Origin: JBFHER01 sp041584055
GTDB taxonomy: Bacteria; Bacteroidota; Bacteroidia; Bacteroidales; UBA5342
NCBI GenBank assembly: GCA_041584055.1
Contig: JBFHER010000181.1
Location: 1 to 7,618 of the forward strand
Direction of reading: 5' to 3'
DNA length: 7,618 bases
Positions 1 to 5,161 of the stretch are shown in pieces (the first letter of the stretch is position 1; each line of letters begins with the position of its first letter). Below the pieces are notes generated by a model that searched no databases, had not been told where the DNA came from, and was given only the letters and a program-made list of their open reading frames with translations. The position numbers and the translations under genes are program-made.

Positions 1-213
1 GAGCGAAGCGACGTCAAGATTAACTGCATGAAGACGACGCAATCGCATTAAAATACATGGTCGAACTTCCGCCAAAGGCGAGACAAGTATCCTCGATGAG
101 CGAAGCGACCTCGGGATTAACTGCATGAAGACGACGCAATCGCATTAAAATACATGGTCGAACTTCCGCCAAAGGTGAGACAAGTATCCCGATGAGCGAA
201 GCGACGTCGGGAT
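1..213. repeat. 97-bp tandem repeat, two copies plus the start of a third
   Basis: Copy 1 is 1-97, copy 2 is 98-193, and the first 20 bases of a third copy are 194-213. Copies 1 and 2 differ at four bases and one single-base deletion, so they are about 95% identical. Each unit starts gagcgaagcgac and contains the small palindrome cgcc-aaa-ggcg (70-80; cgcc-aaa-ggtg in copy 2). The unit junctions are themselves palindromic: atcccga (186-192) pairs with tcgggat (207-213) around the start of the third copy, and the same pairing with one bulged T occurs at 89-117. Copy 1 begins at the window edge, so the array may extend to the left. Short open frames cross the repeat on both strands but follow the repeat period and look non-coding. 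The palindromic joints suggest a REP-like or mobile non-coding repeat; no function can be assigned. Confidence 0.9.
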
Positions 214-256
214 CTGAGCAGATATATTCAATGAGGTTTCCACCAGACAACCAACA

Positions 257-271
257 GATCCCGAAGGGATC
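257..271. repeat. GATCCC hairpin at element left end (three occurrences)
   Basis: A perfect palindrome, gatccc-gaa-gggatc. It recurs at 1054-1068 (loop aaa) and 1359-1373 (loop gaa), in each case 8 bases inside the element start. Only the loop varies. Such subterminal hairpins are what Y1 transposases recognise. Confidence 0.8.
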
Positions 272-283
272 AAACAACAATAG

Positions 284-328
284 CCGGAGGTGTGGGCACT
301 GAGCCTGCCGAAGTGACCACACCTCCGG
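284..328. repeat. Long 12-bp-stem hairpin, element left end
   Basis: The arm ccggaggtgtgg (284-295) is perfectly complementary to ccacacctccgg (317-328). Inside it a second stem, cact (297-300) with agtg (312-315), closes around gagcctgccga. The copy at 1082-1124 keeps the fold with one A-G mismatch (1090/1116). In the third copy (1391-1405) the loop and inner stem are lost, leaving ggag...ctcc. This is the strongest structure in the element and a good candidate for transposase binding. Confidence 0.8.
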
Positions 329-350
329 TACGGTGGCACAAAATAAACCC

Positions 351-367
351 CAACCCTGAAAGGGTTG
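351..367. repeat. CAACCCT hairpin next to the transposase stop codon
   Basis: A perfect 7-bp stem, caaccct-gaa-agggttg, three bases downstream of the transposase stop codon. It is repeated unchanged at 1148-1164. Read on the minus strand it is followed by GGGTTTATTTT, so it may also act as a weak terminator for the transposase gene. Confidence 0.7.
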
Positions 368-370
368 AAC

Positions 371-817
371 TCAAAGCAGGTACTTTTTTTCGAAATCAAT
401 CCCATGATCCTCTAACAATTCGATGTATTCTTCACGAAAACTCTTATTGTGGTGGTGCTCCCTTTGATTCCTAATGTAGTTTACCAGGCTCTCTTTTTGG
501 CTAATATGATAGGTAAATGCTCCATAACCTTCCTGCCATGATGTAAAGCGCGGGAAAATCCCCTCCTCTTTTATCCACACTGTTGATGATACCTTAATAT
601 CTTTTACCAAATCAGAAATAGCAATTGTTGGGTGAACATGTGTTGCAATGTGAAGATGATTTTCTGTACCATTCAATCGGTAAAGCGTGCATTTCTTATT
701 TTTCAGAATGCCCCATAAATAACGATAAAGTCTCTCTGAGTTCGGCAAATACATTGTGTTTTCAGCATTTTTTGTGGAAAACACGATTTGATATAGGATT
801 TGGGTATAAGTAGCCAT
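371..817 (-). CDS. IS200-like / REP-associated HUH tyrosine transposase
   Basis: A 148-residue single-domain Y1 (HUH) transposase, which in this family nicks and rejoins single-stranded DNA at hairpins through a 5'-phosphotyrosine link. Visible motifs are the HUH metal-binding pair H54-L-H56 (in NHLHIATH), the conserved WQEGYGAF block at 94-101, and YIRNQREHH at 114-122, whose Y114 is the probable catalytic tyrosine. The length matches the roughly 150-residue Bacteroidota family. The frame is open upstream to an ATG at 898, but MATYTQILYQIVFSTK is the usual family start. A -7 promoter element at 849-856 also lies inside that extension, so I start at 817. There is no Shine-Dalgarno sequence. 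The last codons and stop lie in the conserved left-end repeat, so gene and repeat evolve as one unit. No inactivating lesion is visible; activity is untested. Confidence 0.9.
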   Translation of the reverse strand: MATYTQILYQIVFSTKNAENTMYLPNSERLYRYLWGILKNKKCTLYRLNGTENHLHIATHVHPTIAISDLVKDIKVSSTVWIKEEGIFPRFTSWQEGYGAFTYHISQKESLVNYIRNQREHHHNKSFREEYIELLEDHGIDFEKKYLL

Positions 818-848
818 ACTAAATAGGTTGTGTTTAGTATAATTAGAC

Positions 849-856
849 CAAAGGTA
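849..856 (-). promoter_or_regulatory. Putative -7 element for the transposase gene
   Basis: The minus strand reads TACCTTTG, an exact match to the Bacteroidota -7 consensus TAnnTTTG. Transcription would start near 842, giving a leader of about 25 nt before the ATG at 817. No clear -33 TTG stands at the usual distance, which fits the low expression typical of transposases. Confidence 0.5.
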
Positions 857-878
857 AGGAATCCTGGACAATTTTGTT

Positions 879-896
879 GAACCCTTATCAGGGTTC
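879..896. repeat. GAACCCT hairpin upstream of the transposase promoter
   Basis: gaaccct (879-885) pairs with agggttc (890-896) around tatc. It lies just upstream of the -7 element at 849-856. Its flank, ttttgttga, is shared with the hairpin at 949-966, suggesting that the two hairpins are related. It is absent from the deleted copy at 1046-1350. Confidence 0.65.
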
Positions 897-917
897 ATAC
901 TTTATTTTTATCAATTT

Positions 918-936
918 CCGTAGGTTATACCTACGG
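918..936. repeat. CCGTAGGT hairpin at element right end
   Basis: A perfect 8-bp stem, ccgtaggt-tat-acctacgg, repeated at 1223-1241 with loop tgt. The stem is unchanged between copies while the surrounding sequence has diverged by about 10%. Confidence 0.75.
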
Positions 937-948
937 CTACTTTTGTTG

Positions 949-966
949 AGCCCCACTTTGGGGGCT
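949..966. repeat. AGCCCC hairpin at element right end
   Basis: agcccc (949-954) pairs with ggggct (961-966) around actttg. It is repeated at 1254-1271 with loop accttg. Together with the hairpin at 918-936 it forms a conserved pair near the right end. Confidence 0.7.
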
Positions 967-1045
967 TTATGAATATACAAGGATTGGAATACTGACTATT
1001 CTCTAAACCAACCTAATTGAGCAATTCCCCATGCCACATCACGTT

Positions 1046-1350
1046 AACCAACAGATCCCAAAGGGATCAAACAACAATAGCCGGAGGTGAGGGCACTGAG
1101 CCTGCCGAAGTGACCGCACCTCCGTTACGGTGGCACAAAATAAACCCCAACCCTGAAAGGGTTGAACTCAAAGCAAGCAGAATTCAACCGGAAAAGTGTG
1201 CATGCCTTATTTTTATCATTTTCCGTAGGTTGTACCTACGGCTACTTTTGTTGAGCCCCACCTTGGGGGCTTTATGAATAAACAAGGATCGCAATACTAA
1301 CTATTCTCTAAACCAACCTAATTGTACAATTGTCCCTGTCACATCACGTT
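1046..1350. mobile_element. Internally deleted, non-autonomous copy of the element (305 bp)
   Basis: It aligns with the full copy at both ends: 1046-1175 matches 249-378 (offset 797), and 1207-1350 matches 902-1045 (offset 305). Most of the transposase gene is missing. The middle (1182-1214) aligns instead with an internal piece of the gene (671-703). Read on the minus strand that piece still encodes KNKACTLFRLN, against KNKKCTLYRLN in the intact protein. The copy therefore derives from a related but not identical transposase element. It keeps five of the six hairpins and could be moved in trans by the neighbouring transposase, as MITE-like IS200 derivatives are. An open frame crossing it on the plus strand is not credible as a gene. 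Confidence 0.8.
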
Positions 1351-1417
1351 AACCAACAGATCCCGAAGGGATCAAACAACAACAACAACCGGAGGTAAAA
1401 GCTCCACTACGGTTGCA
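1351..1417. mobile_element. Third, truncated left-end fragment of the element
   Basis: It begins aaccaacagatcccgaa like the other two copies and follows the cacatcacgtt right end of the second copy directly. It carries the gatccc hairpin (1359-1373), an expanded caacaa run, and a shrunken remnant of the long hairpin (ggaggt...ctcc). It ends near cggttgca, which still resembles the sequence after the long hairpin in the other copies. The remainder of the element is absent. Confidence 0.7.
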
Positions 1418-1426
1418 ATTTTTTCG

Positions 1427-1458
1427 TTGGACAAAAACTCTAAAAGTTCGTAACTTTA
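1427..1458 (+). promoter_or_regulatory. Putative promoter for the AraC-type regulator
   Basis: TTG at 1427-1429 and TAACTTTA at 1451-1458 are 21 bases apart. They resemble the Bacteroidota -33 (TTTG) and -7 (TAnnTTTG) elements with one mismatch in the latter. The start point would be near 1465, giving a leader of about 34 nt. The promoter begins only about 10 bases after the truncated element fragment. Confidence 0.4.
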
Positions 1459-1498
1459 TAAAACGCGGATTTAGTTTGAAATTGAACGTTCAGAATGA

Positions 1499-2059
1499 AT
1501 GAAATTGTACATCAAGAATATGGTTTGCACACGCTGCCAGATGGTGGTTAAAGCTGAACTTGAAAAGCTTGGCTTGCACGCTGAGTATGTCCATATTGGT
1601 GAAGTTGAAATACAAGAGAATATCCTTCCCAAACAACTCGAACATCTTGATATTAACCTAAGAAAATCGGGTTTAGAGTTAATGGATGACAAAAAAAGCA
1701 TTCTTGTTGAAAGAATAAAAAGTTCAATTATTGAACTTGCTCACTTTGCAGAAGAACAAATCCGTGTCAACCTTTCAGAGTATCTAAGCGAAAAACTCAA
1801 TTATGATTACACGTATCTTGCCAATCTATTTTCAGACGTAAAAGGCATGACCATTGAAAACTTTTACATTCGCCATAAGATTGAGAAGGTGAAAGAGCTC
1901 ATCGTTTACGGCGAATTTACACTTACCGAGATCGCTTGGAAAATGCATTACAGCAGTGTTGCCCATTTATCAAATCAATTTAAAAAAATAACAGGTCTCT
2001 CTCCTTCTCATTTCAAGAAACTTAAAAACAAAAGACGAATCACACTGGAGGATGTGTGA
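1499..2059 (+). CDS. AraC-type regulator with an HMA-like CxxC N-terminal domain
   Basis: A 186-residue DNA-binding protein. The first 60-65 residues resemble a small heavy-metal-associated fold and carry MVCTRC (Met8, Cys10, Cys13), like the GMxCxxC metal site of HMA/CopZ domains. Residues about 93-175 form the double helix-turn-helix of the AraC family. The second helix-turn-helix and its signature, YSSVAHLSNQFKKITGLSP, are at 151-169. This compact architecture is common in Bacteroidota and much shorter than AraC proteins with a sugar-binding cupin. Binding of a metal or thiol signal by the cysteines is an inference from the motif; the ligand and targets are unknown. No metal ATPase or copper chaperone is nearby. 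The start is the only suitable ATG before the HMA-like fold, without a Shine-Dalgarno sequence. The gene probably ends its own transcript at the hairpin at 2122-2165. Confidence 0.85.
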   Translation: MKLYIKNMVCTRCQMVVKAELEKLGLHAEYVHIGEVEIQENILPKQLEHLDINLRKSGLELMDDKKSILVERIKSSIIELAHFAEEQIRVNLSEYLSEKLNYDYTYLANLFSDVKGMTIENFYIRHKIEKVKELIVYGEFTLTEIAWKMHYSSVAHLSNQFKKITGLSPSHFKKLKNKRRITLEDV

Positions 2060-2121
2060 AACATGTAAGATATTATTATAATTGTGTAACAACATTCATG
2101 CATCTTTTCCTGAACTTTAGC

Positions 2122-2165
2122 TTGTATTGCCGGAAGTGTCGGAAGGAATACAAAGTCGGTTTTTA
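2122..2165 (+). terminator. Possible terminator after the AraC-type gene
   Basis: ttgtatt (2122-2128) pairs with aatacaa (2147-2153), with an inner ccg/cgg pair, and a TTTTT run follows at 2160-2165. The stem is imperfect and a few bases separate it from the T run. It would separate the regulator from the radical SAM gene. Confidence 0.35.
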
Positions 2166-2260
2166 ATCAACGTTTTTGCAGTTTTTCTTAAAATATAATC
2201 TTCTCTAAATACAATCCACACTGATGGTTCTGGCAAACGGGTTAAAATTATTGATGCGTC

Positions 2261-3745
2261 ATGAAGATTTTACTTGTATATCCACTGTGTCCTGATTCTT
2301 TTTGGAGTTTCAAACATGCTCTGAAGTTCATCTCCAGAAAGGCTGCTGTTCCCCCACTTGGACTAATTACCGTAGCAGCAATGCTACCTGCAGAATGGGA
2401 AAAAAAACTAATTGATTTAAATATTTCTTCACTTTCCACAAGTGATGTGCAATGGGCTGACTACATTTTTATAAGTGCCATGTACATTCAAAAAGAGTCT
2501 GTGAATGCAATCATTTCTGTATGTGAAAAATTTAATAAAAAGATTGTCGCTGGTGGTCCTTTATTTACACAGGAATACCTAAATTATCCGAATATACATC
2601 ATTTTGTTTTGAACGAGGCGGAGCTTACCATGCCCTTTTTTTTAAGCGATATTGCAAACGGCAGGCCACAACGCGTTTACAGGACAAACAAATTTGCTGA
2701 ACTTTCTCTCTCTCCCGTACCGGACTACACTTTGTTAAACTTGAAAGACTATGCATTTTTGAATCTTCAGATTTCAAGAGGTTGTCCCTTTGCCTGTGAT
2801 TTTTGTGAAATCACAACGCTTTTTGGACATAAAGTCAGGATGAAAAAGGCACAACAGGTTATTGACGAACTTAACCTCATCTACAAACTAAACTGGCGAG
2901 GTACAGTTTCCATTGTAGATGATAATTTCATCGGGAATTTGAAAGAAGTAAAAAATAATCTTCTTCCGAAAATCAGGGCATGGATGCAACTGCACAAATA
3001 CCCGTTTTCCTTTAGCATTCAGAGCTCAATTAACCTGGCGGATGATGCTGAGCTAATGCGTTTACTAATAGAATCAGGGTTTAACGCTGCATTCATAGGC
3101 ATTGAAACACCGGATACCGTCTCGCTTCAGAGTTGCAACAAAATTCAAAACAACAACCGCGACCTGTTACTAAGCGTTAAACGGATTCAACAAGCAGGCA
3201 TACAGGTTTCAGGTGGATTTATTGTTGGATTTGACAGTGATACGCCTTCTATTTTTAAACGACAAATTGATTTTATTCAGCAAAGCGGCATTGTTTCCGC
3301 AATGGTTGGTTTACTGAATGCACCGAAAAACACTAAGTTATTCCAACGTTTAAAAAGAGAAAATAGATTGCCGAAAGAATCAACAGGGAACAACACTGAC
3401 TTCTCAATCAACTTTGTCCCTAAAATGGATTACGATGAGCTCATCGCAGGCTACAGAAAGATATTAAGCAGCATCTACTCGATTAAACCTTATTATCAAA
3501 GGGTGAGAAGATCACTTGAAAATTACAATCGACTTTACAAAGGAAAGAAACGAGTCACTTTTTCATTGTTTAAGGCCTTTCTAAAATCTGTATTTGTCAT
3601 CGGGGTCGTAAACAAAGGAAGACGTGAATACTGGAAACTCCTTCTTTGGACGTTTCTCCACCATCCCGGCTTACTTATTGATGCAATTACTTATACCGTT
3701 TATGGCTATCACTTCAGGACGATATTTGGTTTACGAAAAGAATAA
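2261..3745 (+). CDS. Cobalamin-binding radical SAM protein with C-terminal DUF4070 (HpnP-like class B)
   Basis: A 494-residue enzyme with three regions. Residues 1 to about 135 form a Rossmann-like B12-binding domain. It lacks the DxHxxG motif, as is usual for this class. Residues about 165-370 form the radical SAM barrel, with the 4Fe-4S ligands C175, C179 and C182 in RGCPFACDFC. Later blocks are VDDNFIGN (219-226), AFIGIETP (277-284) and GGFIVGFDSD (318-327). Residues about 370-494 match DUF4070, with SSGNNTD-like and NFVPKMD motifs. Relatives are class B radical SAM methylases such as HpnP, the C-2 hopanoid methylase. Expected chemistry is methyl transfer from methylcobalamin to an unreactive carbon, but the substrate here is unknown, and no hopanoid genes are in view. 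The start, MKILLVYP, is typical. I see no Shine-Dalgarno sequence and no convincing -7 element in the 200-bp gap before it. Length is normal and no damage is visible. Confidence 0.85.
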   Translation: MKILLVYPLCPDSFWSFKHALKFISRKAAVPPLGLITVAAMLPAEWEKKLIDLNISSLSTSDVQWADYIFISAMYIQKESVNAIISVCEKFNKKIVAGGPLFTQEYLNYPNIHHFVLNEAELTMPFFLSDIANGRPQRVYRTNKFAELSLSPVPDYTLLNLKDYAFLNLQISRGCPFACDFCEITTLFGHKVRMKKAQQVIDELNLIYKLNWRGTVSIVDDNFIGNLKEVKNNLLPKIRAWMQLHKYPFSFSIQSSINLADDAELMRLLIESGFNAAFIGIETPDTVSLQSCNKIQNNNRDLLLSVKRIQQAGIQVSGGFIVGFDSDTPSIFKRQIDFIQQSGIVSAMVGLLNAPKNTKLFQRLKRENRLPKESTGNNTDFSINFVPKMDYDELIAGYRKILSSIYSIKPYYQRVRRSLENYNRLYKGKKRVTFSLFKAFLKSVFVIGVVNKGRREYWKLLLWTFLHHPGLLIDAITYTVYGYHFRTIFGLRKE

Positions 3746-3774
3746 CCTGAGTTTGAGGTAAGGATGCAAATCAT

Positions 3775-3820
3775 AAAACGGAACGATCCATGCGTGTCAG
3801 ATCAACAGGTTTCGTTCGCG
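3775..3820 (-). terminator. Possible terminator in the convergent gap after the MFS gene
   Basis: On the minus strand gaacga (3817-3812) pairs with tcgttc (3786-3781). The stem extends by CG/CG across one bulged base, and CGTTTTA follows. The loop is long, about 25 nt. It lies in the 82-bp gap between two converging genes. A weak candidate. Confidence 0.3.
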
Positions 3821-3827
3821 ATCATAT

Positions 3828-5006
3828 TCAGTCTGCTGTCTTCTTTTTTAATCCAAGAACAAAAGGGATGGCACCCAAAGCCAAAAAGGAAGAAATGAGA
3901 TAGGTCTTCTCCAAACCAAGCCAGTCACCCATCAATCCTGCGAAGAACACGGCCGATGCGGATGAGACAAAATTAAGGGTCATGTAAATACTATTCATAA
4001 ATACCGGGAATTCTTTGCTCCTGTCTTGTACCAAAGCAATAAGGACAGGTCCGGGAGCAAATACGAAAAAGCCCATTAAAATTAGAAAAACAAATGAAAG
4101 CCATCCATCCGAATTGATAAAGAAAAACATCATTATTGGTGACAGAATACTGATTATCAACAAAATGTTCCGCCTTCCTAATTTATCGGAAATGCTTCCT
4201 GATACGATGGTACCCACAGCTCCTGACAGTTGAAATACGGCAAGAGCGGAGTTTGCAAACCAAAGGCTTTCTCCTCGTTCAGAATAATAAAAAGTTGGAA
4301 GGAAGGCGGTTAAACCTGACTTCATAATCGCACGAAACAAGGTAATTCCAATTAAAACGGAAAAAAAAGGAATGTATTTTTTAAAAGCTATGAACGCACT
4401 TCTTTTCCCGGATGCTTTTGCAACATAGTCGTCAGAAATCTTGATATGCCTTAGTTTAAAAAAAAGAATAAACGATGCCATAAGGCCAAAGGGAATCAAC
4501 TTCCATGTTCCCTCCAGGCCCCAGTAGGAAACTGAAGCCGTTATAATTAATGGACCTGCTGTTCTTGCCAGCTCCCCACCGAACATGTAAAAACTCATTC
4601 CCAGGCCTGTTCGTTCACCCGACAGTCGTTTTATCATCGTTGGTGCAGGCACGTGAAAAAATGCACTGCTTATTCCCATTGTAAAAAGCAATATTGAAAT
4701 CACAGTAAAAGAGGGTGCCACCCCCAGAAGACTCATTGCAATCGCAGTAATGGCTGGCGTTACAATGATAAAATACCTGGGTGCTGTTTTTTCGGCAATG
4801 ATTCCTATCATGGGATTTAAGAACCAGGGAATGCGCATGATAAGATCCCATACGGAGGCAAGAGCCAGCGTAATACCAAACTTCTCAATCAACAATGGGC
4901 GAAGTGGTGCCAAAAAGGAAGAGTAAATATCATGTAACATATGTGATGCAGCAACCAGAATAACATTGCCTGATTGAAATTTATTTGCTCCTTGTACCTC
5001 TTTCAT
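3828..5006 (-). CDS. MFS transporter, fosmidomycin-resistance (Fsr)-like exporter
   Basis: A 392-residue inner-membrane protein of about 12 hydrophobic segments, the normal size for a major facilitator. The N-terminal SHMLHDIYSSFLAPLRPLL (21-39) resembles the H-x3-D...LxPLL start of the Fsr family. A motif-A-like loop, GSISDKLGRRN (270-280), is clear in the second half; its counterpart in the first half (GIIAEKTAPR, 68-77) is degenerate. The central charged loop at about 185-210 joins the two halves. Fsr-type carriers are proton-driven drug exporters, but the substrate cannot be told from sequence. The gene is convergent with the radical SAM gene and is separated from rpsA upstream by a strong terminator. 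It has its own -7 element (5036-5043), so it is probably monocistronic. ATG 5006 gives a leader of about 24 nt. Confidence 0.85.
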   Translation of the reverse strand: MKEVQGANKFQSGNVILVAASHMLHDIYSSFLAPLRPLLIEKFGITLALASVWDLIMRIPWFLNPMIGIIAEKTAPRYFIIVTPAITAIAMSLLGVAPSFTVISILLFTMGISSAFFHVPAPTMIKRLSGERTGLGMSFYMFGGELARTAGPLIITASVSYWGLEGTWKLIPFGLMASFILFFKLRHIKISDDYVAKASGKRSAFIAFKKYIPFFSVLIGITLFRAIMKSGLTAFLPTFYYSERGESLWFANSALAVFQLSGAVGTIVSGSISDKLGRRNILLIISILSPIMMFFFINSDGWLSFVFLILMGFFVFAPGPVLIALVQDRSKEFPVFMNSIYMTLNFVSSASAVFFAGLMGDWLGLEKTYLISSFLALGAIPFVLGLKKKTAD

Positions 5007-5035
5007 CCCTGTTTTTCTATCTCTGTTGGAAGTTG

Positions 5036-5043
5036 CAAAAGTA
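5036..5043 (-). promoter_or_regulatory. Putative -7 element for the MFS gene
   Basis: The minus strand reads TACTTTTG, an exact match to TAnnTTTG, followed by CAAC. The start point would be near 5030, giving a 24-nt leader before ATG 5006. No strict -33 TTG is seen, only TTTC at about the right distance. Confidence 0.55.
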
Positions 5044-5104
5044 AGTTTTTTCGCTTGCAGGTGAAACTATATATGGACATTTGTTCACTACTCACTTTGA
5101 TCGC

Positions 5105-5137
5105 AAAAAAAAGCCGTCTCGACAATGTCGGACGGCT
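5105..5137 (-). terminator. Strong intrinsic terminator of rpsA
   Basis: On the minus strand AGCCGTC pairs with GACGGCT, and CGACA with TGTCG inside it, leaving one bulged A and a tiny loop. A run of eight T follows. It lies 25 bases after the rpsA stop codon, a textbook rho-independent terminator. On the plus strand it lacks a good T run. Confidence 0.9.
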
Positions 5138-5161
5138 CTTTGTTATTTCGGAACGAAAAAA

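Larger units (their letters stand above)
249..1045 (-). mobile_element. Full-length IS200-like / RAYT-type element, 797 bp
   Basis: The boundaries come from comparison with the two further copies to the right: all three begin aaccaacagatccc, and the first two end cacatcacgtt. The element holds one minus-strand HUH transposase gene (371-817). The left end (249-378) contains three hairpins and the right end (about 879-1045) three more. The layout, a single small Y1 transposase flanked by subterminal hairpins without long terminal inverted repeats, matches IS200/IS605 elements and REP-associated tyrosine transposases. These move as single strands and make no target duplication. The copy appears intact, since the reading frame is open throughout. 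The true cleavage points are inferred from repeat boundaries and could be off by a few bases. Confidence 0.75.

Noticed and set aside
20..405. Minus-strand ORFs across the 97-bp repeat and the element left end
   Set aside because: They merely read through the tandem repeat in shifted frames and into hairpins; composition and repeat period do not look like coding sequence.
292..474. Plus-strand ORF beginning MGTEPAEVT, with a similar one at 1017-1277
   Set aside because: Both run through the same element left-end repeat, so their similarity (EPAEVT.PP.RWHKINPNPERVELKA) comes from the DNA repeat. They overlap hairpins, diverge after the repeat ends, and one overlaps the transposase gene on the other strand.
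818..898. 27-residue N-terminal extension of the transposase (ATG at 898)
   Set aside because: The extension covers a hairpin and a perfect -7 promoter element, and family members start at MATYTQI-like sequence.
1321..1330. Perfect 10-bp palindrome attgtacaat as a possible operator of the AraC-type gene
   Set aside because: It lies within the second element copy, about 170 bases before the gene, in a spot where the first copy reads differently; it is probably chance drift within the repeat.
1..1417. CRISPR array
   Set aside because: The repeats are long (97 bp, 305 bp), few, and directly abutting or separated by an element gene, with no short regular repeats and unique spacers and no cas genes.
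1499..5006. A single operon of regulator, radical SAM enzyme and exporter
   Set aside because: The exporter is on the opposite strand with its own -7 element, and a 200-bp gap with a terminator-like hairpin separates the other two.
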